From NCBI RefSeq assembly GCF_014212175.1, contig NZ_JACJVR010000029.1, positions 1-64,000 of the forward strand: a stretch of DNA of 64,000 nt. The letters run 5' to 3'. A program made the position numbers and the translations under genes. Below, piece by piece: positions 15,951 through 24,239 of the stretch (within the stretch, counting starts at the first letter, position 1; each line of letters begins with the position of its first letter). Below the pieces are notes generated by a model. That model saw only the letters and a program-made list of their open reading frames with translations, was not told the DNA's origin and searched no databases. Source of the DNA: Cohnella xylanilytica (lineage in GTDB: Bacteria > Bacillota > Bacilli > Paenibacillales > Paenibacillaceae).

Positions 15951-16742
15951 CTATCGGCTTTGCAGATAACCCTTGGGCGTGACGCCATTCATCTTCTTGA
16001 ATTCCCTTATGAAATGGGCCTGGTCATAAAATCCGACCCGCTCCATGATCTCGAATGGTTCAACTCCTTCAGCAAGCAGCTTTTTGGAGGCAGCGACTTT
16101 TAACTGCAGTTGGAACGCCCTTGGCGTGGTATGAAATCTCCGTTTGAACTGGCGGATGATGGTAAACCGGTTGAGACCGAAGGTATCCTCCAGCATCTCC
16201 AGCGTCCAATTCTCTTGATACCGATGAACCAGCCAATCCCGTATTTCCATGATCCGCTCCGCTTGACGGCCTTCATCGCTTGGATAGGTGTCCCCCGTTA
16301 AGGGCTCCCCAAACTCCACCAGCAGTTCAATCAATCGACTTTCCAAAATATCTTGATCCTCTTCCGTCTCCAGCAGCCGAATGAAGTCTGTTACTTGCCG
16401 AAGGGGATCGCCGCATAGCTTCATGACTTGATCGAATCTCACGCTGCTCTCGTAATAGCGGGGTTCAATATAGAGCATCACAAACTGCCACTGCCGAATG
16501 TCTGTCGGGGAGCAGCAATGACTCGTAAGCGGCGGAATGACAATCCCGTCGCCTGTCCTAAAAGGAATGGTCTCTCTCTCCAAATCCACCTGCGTGGAGC
16601 CTTCCTCAATATAGCCGATGGACAATTCATTGTGCACGTGCGGCTTGTAGCTTTGATAGGTTTGCCGGCACCGTTTGATTTCCACGCCATCCAAGATACT
16701 TTTATGGTAAGTCAGCGTGGAAGAGCTGACGCTCGGATTCAT
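15951..16742 (-). CDS. AraC-family transcriptional regulator with cupin domain
   Basis: A 263-residue regulator. The N-terminal cupin (residues 15-110) has HVHNELSIGYIEEGSTQVDLERE and GDGIVIPPLTSHCC, a ligand-binding beta barrel. The C-terminus carries two helix-turn-helix units, ending FDPHFIREFKKMNGVTPKGYLQ-like (YDQAHFIREFKKMNGVTPKGY). It lies between a WYL regulator and the EamA exporter, all on the minus strand, consistent with substrate-responsive control of the exporter. Confidence 0.9.
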   Translation of the reverse strand: MNPSVSSSTLTYHKSILDGVEIKRCRQTYQSYKPHVHNELSIGYIEEGSTQVDLERETIPFRTGDGIVIPPLTSHCCSPTDIRQWQFVMLYIEPRYYESSVRFDQVMKLCGDPLRQVTDFIRLLETEEDQDILESRLIELLVEFGEPLTGDTYPSDEGRQAERIMEIRDWLVHRYQENWTLEMLEDTFGLNRFTIIRQFKRRFHTTPRAFQLQLKVAASKKLLAEGVEPFEIMERVGFYDQAHFIREFKKMNGVTPKGYLQSR

Positions 16743-16803
16743 GAACTCTATCCCCCTTCAAAAGCACGTCGTTCAGGAACGCAAAGGCATCCAAATCAGG
16801 AAA

Positions 16804-17778
16804 TTAGGAGTTTGGGGCATCATACTCTTCAAGAGCACGGACCAACTTCCTTCTGACAGCTTCCCTTAGTTCTTCCGGTTGGAGCACGACCGCTTCAGCG
16901 CCGAACGAATAGAAATATTCTGCAAAGAATCGTATTTCCGAAGGGAAGACAGCCATCTCTAGTATACCTGTGCCGTTATTGGAGAGATGTACTTCTCCCC
17001 AAGGGAAAATCCAGCTTTTCTCATGAAGGAACTCCATCCCTCTTGCCGTTAGCTTCACTTTGACATCCACGCTTTCTAGTTTGCTGTAGAAATGAAGGCC
17101 CCAGTTCGTTAAATCCACCTCTGAAACATCCACTGCAGGCGATACCGCTTCGGCATCCGCCAAAACGGCCGACTCTATCCGATCCACCCGGAATAATCGA
17201 AAGGCTCCTCGCAGATAGCAGTAAGCGGGGCAAAACCAATATCCCTCATGGGCATATATCCCAATGGGCTGAATCGTCCTTTCCTCGGTCTCATCCTTCC
17301 GAGTTCCATAATGGATGGTTACAGGCAGCTTCCTAATGGATGCTTGGAGCAATATCTCAAGGTAGCCGGCTCGTTCTGACCGAGTATGCGTAAAGAAGTC
17401 CATTCGGTGTCGCATCTCGTCTATCTGACTTTTCACATCGTCCGGCAGATGCCTGTAGAATTTTCGAAGGGCGGATTTTGCAGCTGCCTCGAAGGGCAGC
17501 GAACTGAAGTGTCGAAGAGCATGGGAGGCGAAGAAGATGGAGAAGGCTTCATTTTCCGTAAATGAAATCGGTGGAAGGCTTCGTTCCGCAAGAACCTGGT
17601 ATCCGCCTCCAGCACCGACTTGAGCGTATAAAGGCACTCCCATTCCGCTCAGCTCCTGCAAATCGCGCAGCATCGTCCGGGTAGACACGCCAAATTCTTC
17701 AGCAAGCTCTTTGACGGTGAACCTCCGCTTCCGATTGACTGTCATCATCAATTCAATCAGCCGCTTCGATTTTCCCAT
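16804..17778 (-). CDS. YafY/WYL-domain transcriptional regulator
   Basis: A complete WYL regulator of about 324 residues starting MGKSKRLIELMMTVNRKRRFTVKELAEEFGVSTRTMLRDLQELSGMGVPLYAQVGAGGGYQVL. The linker PPISFTENEAFSIFFASHALRHF and the WYL domain (RTIQPIGIYAHEGYWFCPAYCYLRGAFRLFRVDRI) are intact, and the C-terminus ends LQPEELREAVRRKLVRAL. The frame reaches 17835, but the ATG at 17778 has a better ribosome binding site and leaves the operator at 17804-17820 outside the gene. It is divergent from the HSL-type esterase, its probable target. Confidence 0.9.
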   Translation of the reverse strand: MGKSKRLIELMMTVNRKRRFTVKELAEEFGVSTRTMLRDLQELSGMGVPLYAQVGAGGGYQVLAERSLPPISFTENEAFSIFFASHALRHFSSLPFEAAAKSALRKFYRHLPDDVKSQIDEMRHRMDFFTHTRSERAGYLEILLQASIRKLPVTIHYGTRKDETEERTIQPIGIYAHEGYWFCPAYCYLRGAFRLFRVDRIESAVLADAEAVSPAVDVSEVDLTNWGLHFYSKLESVDVKVKLTARGMEFLHEKSWIFPWGEVHLSNNGTGILEMAVFPSEIRFFAEYFYSFGAEAVVLQPEELREAVRRKLVRALEEYDAPNS

Positions 17779-17803
17779 TATATTCACCGCCCCAAAAAAT
17801 ATA

Positions 17804-17820
17804 GTGACATGTTCTGTCAC
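17804..17820. promoter_or_regulatory. GTGACA-N5-TGTCAC operator
   Basis: A perfect inverted repeat with arms GTGACA and TGTCAC in the gap between the WYL regulator and the esterase, followed by TATATTATA-like sequence that could hold the rightward -10. The arms match the site at 5329-5346 in front of the dinB remnant. Confidence 0.65.
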
Positions 17821-17906
17821 ATTTATATTATACACTACAAATAAGCCGGAGCGCTTGGAGTGATTACGGCAGCAATCGAATTTATAAAGGAGAAGGAAAA
17901 CATCCT

Positions 17907-18800
17907 ATGTCTAGAGAGCAACGTAAAATGCTGGATGAAATGCTGCGGCGTCCCGCGCCCAGCAAGCCGCAAACCGTCGAGGAGATGCGCACGAACTTCG
18001 CTGCCATGATGGCAGCGATGAAAGTACCTGCGGGCGTGCGAATCACGCCGACGACCCTCGGCAATCGACCCGGTGTGAGCGTTGACCCCGCGCAGGATAC
18101 CCGCCCAGGAATCATTCTTTATTTCCATGGCGGCTCGTATATTATGGGTTCCCCCTACACGGCCATGTCCCTTACCGCGAGCCTGGTCGACAGAACCCAT
18201 ATCCTGTCCGTCTCGCTCGATTATCGCCTGGCCCCGGAACACCCGTTCCCTGCGGCTCTTGAGGATGCTCTCGCAGCCTATCGAGAGCTTCTGGACAATG
18301 GCGCCCAGGCGGCGTCTATTGCGTTCGCCGGCGACTCGGCCGGCGGCGGTATTGCCGTCTCGACTTGCCTGATGGCGCGGGACGCAGGTCTGCCGATGCC
18401 AGCAGCGGTAGTGGCGTTCTCGCCGGGGCTCGATAAGACGCACTCCGGAGCTAGCATGGATAGCAAAATGGGGATCGATCCGTTCTTCACCCGGGAGGGC
18501 TTCGCATGGACGGACGAGATGTACCTCGCTGGGCAGGATCCGAATCATGAACTCGTGAGCCCCGCCAGGTTCGCCGATCTTACCGGATTCCCGCCAGTCC
18601 TGCTGCAGGTCGGAACCAACGAGCTGCTCCTTGACGACTCCACGCAGTTAGCCGACCGTGCACGGGCAGCGGGCGTGGATGTCATCCTTGACGTTACCGC
18701 CGACGTCCCGCATGTTTTCCAGGCGTTCACAGGTATTCTCGATGAAGCCGATCAAGCCCTGGACCGTGCTGCGCTCTTCATCACGCAGCATCTCAGATGA
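17907..18800 (+). CDS. Alpha/beta hydrolase, HSL family (family IV esterase)
   Basis: A 297-residue hormone-sensitive-lipase-type esterase. HGGSY (residues 74-78) forms the oxyanion hole, SLDYRLAPEHPFPAALEDALAAYRELL is the family stretch, GDSAGGG (142-148) holds the nucleophile Ser144, and NELLLDDSTQLA with DVPHVFQAF supply acid and His. It hydrolyses short acyl or aryl esters in the cytoplasm. A GGAGAAGGA site precedes the ATG. The divergent WYL regulator probably controls it. A strong shared terminator follows. Confidence 0.9.
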   Translation: MSREQRKMLDEMLRRPAPSKPQTVEEMRTNFAAMMAAMKVPAGVRITPTTLGNRPGVSVDPAQDTRPGIILYFHGGSYIMGSPYTAMSLTASLVDRTHILSVSLDYRLAPEHPFPAALEDALAAYRELLDNGAQAASIAFAGDSAGGGIAVSTCLMARDAGLPMPAAVVAFSPGLDKTHSGASMDSKMGIDPFFTREGFAWTDEMYLAGQDPNHELVSPARFADLTGFPPVLLQVGTNELLLDDSTQLADRARAAGVDVILDVTADVPHVFQAFTGILDEADQALDRAALFITQHLR

Positions 18801-18850
18801 ACTTGAGATAGAACAATCCTAACGAATACTAGAGTTGAAAAATGCATAAT

Positions 18851-18884
18851 AGGAGAGTCTTCCATTCAGAAGACTCTCCTTTTT
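18851..18884. terminator. Bidirectional terminator
   Basis: AGGAGAGTCTTC (18851-18862) and GAAGACTCTCCT (18869-18880) form a perfect 12-bp stem followed by TTTT, between the convergent esterase and MarR genes. Confidence 0.85.
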
Positions 18885-18898
18885 ACCAAATGAAGCAG

Positions 18899-19366
18899 TT
18901 ATCGATTAGCCTCATTTTCTTTTCCATTAATGAATTTAGAGAGTAATTCAACTAATTCGATTCGTTGTTTGGCAGCAAACTCTCTAAGCAATTTCTCCGA
19001 TATTTGCTCTTGAACAACTTTTAGATGATGCATATGGCGGAGCGCTTCCTCGGTAAGCATCAACAACGTGGCACGACGGTCATTCGGATCGGCCGTTCGT
19101 TTGATAAAGCCGTCACGTTCGAGGGAGTCCACTTGTTCCGTAATCGTTCTTGCTTTTAATCCTAATTTAATGGCTAATTCGTTCATTCGAATCTTCTCTG
19201 CTTCCCATACCGTGAGAAGAAGAAAACCTCGCGGTCCTGAAAGCTGAACCGGCAGGTTTGACGAGGCAAGCTCTACTTCGAATTCCTGACGTACTTGGCG
19301 GGCTGCGTGCAATAGCAGCTGCACTACATCAGCAGCTGGAGTATGGCTAGTTGCTTTACTCGACAT
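18899..19366 (-). CDS. MarR-family transcriptional regulator
   Basis: A 155-residue MarR protein. The winged helix is MNELAIKLGLKARTITEQVDSLERDGFIKRTADPNDRRATLLMLTEEALRHM. It is divergent from the MATE efflux gene, and a 12-bp palindrome lies in the gap at the MATE promoter, the standard arrangement for drug-inducible repression of an efflux pump. Confidence 0.92.
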   Translation of the reverse strand: MSSKATSHTPAADVVQLLLHAARQVRQEFEVELASSNLPVQLSGPRGFLLLTVWEAEKIRMNELAIKLGLKARTITEQVDSLERDGFIKRTADPNDRRATLLMLTEEALRHMHHLKVVQEQISEKLLREFAAKQRIELVELLSKFINGKENEANR

Positions 19367-19382
19367 AAATAAAGTCGCTCCC

Positions 19383-19443
19383 TTGACAAAGAAAGAAGGA
19401 TGTAATACATTAATAATCGCAATTACTGAGGTACCTCATTATT
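19383..19443 (+). promoter_or_regulatory. MATE promoter with palindromic operator
   Basis: TTGACA (19383-19388), a 17-base spacer and TACATT (19406-19411) are followed by TGAGGTACCTCA (19427-19438), a perfect palindrome with further matched AT flanks (19421-19443). The operator would lie just downstream of the transcription start. Probable MarR site. Confidence 0.65.
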
Positions 19444-19521
19444 ACAGACCACAGTAAAAGCAGTCACCCTTATATTACAACTTTCTTTTCCATTTGCAAA
19501 TTCCGTTAGGGGGAAAAATAC

Positions 19522-20892
19522 ATGGAAACAGGAAACATGGAAAACTCCAACAATCTCCACTACTTTGAAAAAGCACCCATTGCCAAAGCCGTAGCGCACT
19601 TCGCCATACCGATGATGCTTGGTACGTCGATGAGCGTCATCTATTCGCTCTTGAACGCCTACTTCCTGGGTACGCTCAACAGTACGCCTATGTTAACTGC
19701 ACTTGCACTAACTTTGCCATTGTTTTCAATCATTATGGCGCTAGGAAACTTAATTGGCGTCGGAAGCAGCGCATTCATCTCCCGCTTATTAGGCGAAAAA
19801 AGATATGACGATGTTAGGCACGCGTCCGCCTTCGCCTTTTACAGCAGTTTAGCGCTCGGCGTTATCGTGATTGCCGTCGGACTCCCACTGGTTGATTTCA
19901 TTGTTAAAGAACTGGGAGCAACTCTTGATTCCTTTGGTTATACGAAGGATTATGTCACATTTATGATTATGGGTTCACCGATCATCATCTTATTCAACAC
20001 GCTGGAGAATATTGTGCGTGCAGAGGGTTCGGCGACGAAATCGATGATCGGTATGATTCTTAGTGTAGTCGTGAATATTATTCTCGATGCACTGGTTATC
20101 TTCGTCTTCAACTGGGATGTGAAAGGTGTGGCGGCGGCTACTGTCATCTCCACCTTGGTTGCGAGCCTATTCTTCACATTCCACATAGGGAAAAGGAGCC
20201 CATTCTTAACCTCTTCGATAAAGTGGTTTAAAGCTTCTAAAGAAATTTTCGGCAATGTATTTAAAGTCGGTGTTCCCGTCTTTATCATGAGTGTCTTTTT
20301 GGGTGCAATGTCGCTCCTATTTAACCGTTATCTGGTCGAATTTGGGGAACAGGCCATAGCGGCATTCGGAATTTCATCCCGCTTATTGCAAATGCCTGAA
20401 GTTATTCTAATGGGCTTATGCGAGGGAGTTGTGCCATTAATTGCTTTCACTTTTACAGCAAATAAAGGACGTATGAAGCATACCATTCAATTCACGATCA
20501 AAGTCATTTTGACGTTAGCAGTCGTGTTCGGTGTTGTCGTCTACTTGATTTCGGATCACTTGATTGGCTTTTTCACCAATGACCCGTTATTAATCGAGAT
20601 GGGCAGCTACATTCTGCATGTAACGTTCCTATCCTTGTTCATTACGGGAATGACTACGTTGTTTACAGGAATCTTCCAAGCGACAGCGCAAGGAACCGCC
20701 GCGTTTATTATGTCGATTATTCAGGGTATTACTCTCATTCCTGTGCTTTATATCGCCAATCAAATAAACGGATTCCATGGGGTTGTCTGGTCCCTCGTCA
20801 TTGCGGATGCCGTCTCGTTCGTTGTGGGTGCTATCATGCTTTATGCATTGCGAAATAAATTGCAGACGGATTTGGCGAGTTTGCCGCAATAG
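19522..20892 (+). CDS. MATE-family multidrug efflux transporter
   Basis: A 456-residue membrane protein with about twelve helices in two MATE halves. It begins with the typical FEKAPIAKAVAHFAIPMMLGTSMSVIYSLLNAYFLG, has ISRLLGEKRYDDVRHASAFAFY after the second helix, and continues as a NorM/DinF-like exchanger of Na+ or H+ for cationic drugs. Codon use is clearly more AT-rich than in the genes after 34 kb, suggesting separate origin. AGGGGG precedes the start. It is divergent from a MarR repressor. Confidence 0.93.
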   Translation: METGNMENSNNLHYFEKAPIAKAVAHFAIPMMLGTSMSVIYSLLNAYFLGTLNSTPMLTALALTLPLFSIIMALGNLIGVGSSAFISRLLGEKRYDDVRHASAFAFYSSLALGVIVIAVGLPLVDFIVKELGATLDSFGYTKDYVTFMIMGSPIIILFNTLENIVRAEGSATKSMIGMILSVVVNIILDALVIFVFNWDVKGVAAATVISTLVASLFFTFHIGKRSPFLTSSIKWFKASKEIFGNVFKVGVPVFIMSVFLGAMSLLFNRYLVEFGEQAIAAFGISSRLLQMPEVILMGLCEGVVPLIAFTFTANKGRMKHTIQFTIKVILTLAVVFGVVVYLISDHLIGFFTNDPLLIEMGSYILHVTFLSLFITGMTTLFTGIFQATAQGTAAFIMSIIQGITLIPVLYIANQINGFHGVVWSLVIADAVSFVVGAIMLYALRNKLQTDLASLPQ

Positions 20893-20938
20893 AAAACACA
20901 TCGCTGAAGATCCAGATTATAAACTGCATCAATCCCCT

Positions 20939-21541
20939 TTAAATGAATGTAGAGCAAAGGTGTTCCAAAATTTCATCGGGTGAATAGCCGCGAACATCTC
21001 TTTGATAAAAATATGAATCAATACTTATGGCGATCAGCAGCATATCTGCTTTAAATATACTATTTGGGCTTGGATGATCCGCTGCCGTCATCTCATCGAA
21101 TAACTCGACTGCGATTTGATGCATTTTGTTATAGAGCGGATTCTGTGATTGATACGGAAGTCGCTGAGCTGACGCGGACCCCTTGCCTCCTGTTAGTAGT
21201 TGTGCCTTCTTCTCAATGAAAGGCATGAAAATTTTGAGAATTCCCTTTAACCGGTGGTCCGCCGGCTCTTGCTGATTCTGCAATAGATATTGCTCTATAT
21301 CTTCGAAGAACCGAACGACACTGTCTTTTATTAAATCCAAACACAATTCACCTTTATTGGCATAACGACGATATAGGGTGCCCGGACCTATCTGGGCTTC
21401 CGCCGCTATCTGATTCATACTTACCTGATCCACGCCGTACTGCTCAAAAAGTTTATGGGCTGCGACCAATATTCGTTGACGATTCTCAGCGGCATCACGT
21501 CGTTCAACTCGCGACTGAATTGCCTTGATTTCCTCCGGCAT
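20939..21541 (-). CDS. TetR/AcrR-family transcriptional regulator
   Basis: A TetR regulator of about 200 residues: N-terminal RDAAENRQRILVAAHKLFEQYGVDQVSMNQIAAEAQIGPGTLYRRYANKGELCLDLIKDSV (HTH) and a helical ligand domain. The ATG at 21541 has AGGGG at 7 bases; another ATG 15 bases upstream does not. The divergent MFS gene, with two operator-like palindromes around its promoter, is its likely target. Confidence 0.92.
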   Translation of the reverse strand: MPEEIKAIQSRVERRDAAENRQRILVAAHKLFEQYGVDQVSMNQIAAEAQIGPGTLYRRYANKGELCLDLIKDSVVRFFEDIEQYLLQNQQEPADHRLKGILKIFMPFIEKKAQLLTGGKGSASAQRLPYQSQNPLYNKMHQIAVELFDEMTAADHPSPNSIFKADMLLIAISIDSYFYQRDVRGYSPDEILEHLCSTFI

Positions 21542-21573
21542 ATTAACACCCCTCATGCTAAACCTGGTTCATA

Positions 21574-21620
21574 TTGACATACGGAGACCTCTCCGCTTAA
21601 TATAAAGAGGAGAGCTCTCC
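21574..21620 (+). promoter_or_regulatory. MFS promoter flanked by TetR-type palindromes
   Basis: TTGACA (21574-21579) and TAATAT (21598-21603, 18-base spacer) form a promoter. CGGAGACCTCTCCG (21582-21595, one central mismatch) lies in the spacer and GGAGAGCTCTCC (21609-21620, perfect) at the transcription start. Two similar palindromes 27 bases apart suggest paired TetR dimers. Confidence 0.7.
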
Positions 21621-21681
21621 GTTTAATGTTAATCTAAATTTGGTGCAAATTCAACAGAACTATGGCCGAAGGAGATTGAGG

Positions 21682-23025
21682 ATGGATTCTATCGCAAAAC
21701 CTATAAACGAAAAAGCATTACTAGCCCTATTACTAATTGCCTCATCATTGGCCACGATGAATGTCTATATGTTCAACATTGCTGTTCCATTTATTATTAA
21801 AGACTTGCATCTATCCACTTCCGAAAGCAGTCTGATAACGACGCTGTATGCAGTTGTATTAGCAGCAGGTTCGGGTACGTATGGAAAGCTTACCGATCGT
21901 TTCTCTGCACGGTCATTAATACTAGTAGGGATTGCCCTATTCACTCTTGGTTCGCTAATGGGGTTTTTTTCGAGCTCTTTTCCGGCCGTCGTAACCGCAA
22001 GAATTATTCAAGCAGCTGGTGCCGCGGCTATTCCCTCTCTAGCGTATGTAGTTCCGCCTAAATATTTCAAACCCGAGAACAGAGGCAAAGCATTAAGCCT
22101 TGTGTCTACTACTTTCGCGCTGATGGGCGGAGTAGCCCCAGTCCTCAGTGGATTTATTATTCAACTGTTTGGTTGGCACGGTCTTTTTGTTGTTTCTCTC
22201 TTGATCGTATTTATCATCCCATTTGTTGTGAAACACTTCCCTACTCATGTTGCACAAGGGGAGAAATTCGATGTCTTAGGAGCTATTTTATTCTCCTTGT
22301 CAGTAGGCATTCTGGTACTAGGTATCAGCCTAAATCCTTATCTTTTAATCATTGCTGTCCTGATGCTTATTGCGTTTTCATTCCACATACGCGGGAAGAA
22401 CGCACCTTTTATCACCATCTCTTTACTCGCTAACAAAGGCTACAGAAATTCCTTGCTCTCTGTATTTGCAGGCACATCTGCATATCCGGCCGCTTTATTT
22501 TTATTGCCCTTGGTTCTAAAACAGGGCGGTAACTTGCAAGCAAGCTTGATCGGCATCGTCATGTTCCCAGGCGCACTGATTGGTTCGTTGTTCGGCCCTT
22601 ATATGGGAGCCCTTTCTCGCAAGTACAATGGCAGGATCATTATCCTAGCCGGTCATGGTTTTATGATTCTGGGAGCACTGCTTATGGCGGTTTTGCAAGA
22701 CATGCCCATCGGCATTGGGATAGTCATGTTCATCTTTGCCCTCGGCTATACCGCATTAGTATCATCCGCTGCCAATGTTGTGCCATCGACCTTGAAAAAA
22801 ACGGAGATTGGTATCGGGATGGGACTCTTCACTCTTTTAAGTATTTTAGGAGGTGCATTTGGTCCTTCTATTTTAAGTCGATTTTTATCCTTCAATACTA
22901 ACTTTACAATCTCCTTTATCATTGTCATCGTTATGTCAGTTATCGGTATTTTTCTAATACTCGCAACACGAGCAGATAAATCCCAAGATGATTTGAACAG
23001 GCATCCGGCCAATGGCTTAAAGTGA
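21682..23025 (+). CDS. MFS drug efflux transporter (Tet(L)/DHA2-like)
   Basis: About 447 residues with 12-14 hydrophobic helices. Motif A is GKLTDRFSARSLI after helix 2; IPSLAYVVPPKYFKPENRGKALSLVSTTFALMGGVAPVLSGFI resembles the Tet(K)/Tet(L) and QacA branch, with the antiporter motif GxaPxxsG. Proton-driven export of drugs is expected. The start at 21682 is supported by GAAGGAG; an in-frame ATG 42 bases upstream has none. Codon use is AT-rich. Under the divergent TetR gene. Confidence 0.9.
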   Translation: MDSIAKPINEKALLALLLIASSLATMNVYMFNIAVPFIIKDLHLSTSESSLITTLYAVVLAAGSGTYGKLTDRFSARSLILVGIALFTLGSLMGFFSSSFPAVVTARIIQAAGAAAIPSLAYVVPPKYFKPENRGKALSLVSTTFALMGGVAPVLSGFIIQLFGWHGLFVVSLLIVFIIPFVVKHFPTHVAQGEKFDVLGAILFSLSVGILVLGISLNPYLLIIAVLMLIAFSFHIRGKNAPFITISLLANKGYRNSLLSVFAGTSAYPAALFLLPLVLKQGGNLQASLIGIVMFPGALIGSLFGPYMGALSRKYNGRIIILAGHGFMILGALLMAVLQDMPIGIGIVMFIFALGYTALVSSAANVVPSTLKKTEIGIGMGLFTLLSILGGAFGPSILSRFLSFNTNFTISFIIVIVMSVIGIFLILATRADKSQDDLNRHPANGLK

Positions 23026-23059
23026 ATTTAAGGGTATCCCAAAAAGCATTTTTTAAGCT

Positions 23060-23094
23060 TAGCCCCTTCCGCTGAACCAATGGCGTAGGGGCTA
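23060..23094 (+). terminator. Terminator-like hairpin after the MFS gene
   Basis: TAGCCCC (23060-23066) and GGGGCTA (23088-23094) with inner CGC/GCG pairs; a modest T-run follows. The rest of the 23026-23232 gap shows nothing else clear. Confidence 0.5.
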
Positions 23095-23232
23095 TTCCTT
23101 TATCCTGATAGGTCTTACCTTACTTATAATCCACCGACTCTTTGAGCATTCTGTCACCCTGCACTATGACAATGTCATACTCTGGCTGATTACAAGCTAC
23201 AGATCCTCAAAAGAACCCGATCCCGCTTCCCG

Positions 23233-24033
23233 CTATCCGTGTCTTTTTGGCTTTGACATGCGTTCCATGATCAAGGCTACCCTGCGCCTGCTCAAAAATC
23301 GGATCATTTGAGCCATAAGGTAATTGTTACGGCCATCGATGATATAGCTGCGTCCCTGGTCAATCCCTCGAAATCCGGCTCGTACAACCTTCTCCGGGGT
23401 CGAGAGCTTTTGGCCCGCCCCCATTTCCTCGCTGCCGACCGCATCGAAAAACCCCGTCTCGGTTGCACCCGGGCACAGTGCGAGCACGCGAACGCCTCGC
23501 CCGCGCGTTTCCGCCCATAGCGCCTCAGAGAAGGACAATACAAATGCTTTGGTAGCCCCGTAAACGGTAGAATAAGCACAAGGCATAAACGCGGCCATCG
23601 AAGCCACGTTAACGATGACTCCGTCCTCTCGCCTCAGCATATCGGGCAGCAACCGATGCGTAAGATCGACTAACGCAGCCGTGTTCAGCATAATCTCTTC
23701 TTGCTCGCGCTCCGGGTCTATTTCCTCGAAACGGCCATATGTGCCAACGCCTGCGTTGTTGATAAGAATATCGACCGACAAGCCCCGTTCGGATATTTGC
23801 TCGGCCAGTTGACGCGGGGCATTCGCTTTGGACAAATCGCAGGCGAGCGCATAAGCCTGTACGCCGTACTGGCGGTTGATTTCCTTTGCCATTGTATCCA
23901 GTTTGTCCTTGGAGCGCGCTGCCAGAACGACATGACAGCCTCGTGCCGCCAGTTCTTTGGCATACGCTTTCCCGATTCCGGATGAAGCACCGGTGACTAC
24001 AGCCAGCTTGTTTCTATATGCATACTTGTTCAA
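23233..24033 (-). CDS. Short-chain dehydrogenase/reductase
   Basis: A classical SDR of 266 residues: AVVTGASSGIGKAYAKELAARGCHVVLAARSKDKL (TGxxxGxG cofactor loop), ILINNAGVGTYG (NNAG), and the catalytic Ser...YGATKAF (Y-x-x-x-K). The basic residues after the second strand suggest NADPH. It resembles DltE/YqjQ-like reductases of unknown substrate. The start is a TTG with AGGAGG about 10 bases upstream; no in-frame ATG is better placed. An operator-like inverted repeat lies in its promoter region, but no regulator gene is adjacent. Confidence 0.88.
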   Translation of the reverse strand: MNKYAYRNKLAVVTGASSGIGKAYAKELAARGCHVVLAARSKDKLDTMAKEINRQYGVQAYALACDLSKANAPRQLAEQISERGLSVDILINNAGVGTYGRFEEIDPEREQEEIMLNTAALVDLTHRLLPDMLRREDGVIVNVASMAAFMPCAYSTVYGATKAFVLSFSEALWAETRGRGVRVLALCPGATETGFFDAVGSEEMGAGQKLSTPEKVVRAGFRGIDQGRSYIIDGRNNYLMAQMIRFLSRRRVALIMERMSKPKRHG

Positions 24034-24042
24034 GATCCAAAG

Positions 24043-24101
24043 CCTCCTATCGATAGCACTGCTCTGATGTAAATTATCTTAATCGTACTATCGGTAGGAG
24101 G
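24043..24101 (-). promoter_or_regulatory. Long inverted repeat CCTCCTATCGATAG/CTATCGGTAGGAGG around SDR promoter
   Basis: Arms at 24043-24056 and 24088-24101 match over 14 bases with one mismatch. Each arm also contains a short palindrome (CTATCGATAG; CTATCGGTAG), like a TetR-type site. The inner arm includes the ribosome binding site of the SDR gene, so the element could act on DNA as a repressor site or in mRNA. Confidence 0.5.
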
Positions 24102-24239
24102 GGTTAGCCACAGCATGTCTATACTATTAACGGGAGTAACTGCTTTGGGTCCATTTAATTAAAATCGGACAGCAACTCGCTGCCGCCGAAGAAGAAAATA
24201 CCAGGCGTTGCCCGACAAACGGCGCAACAAGGAATGCCC

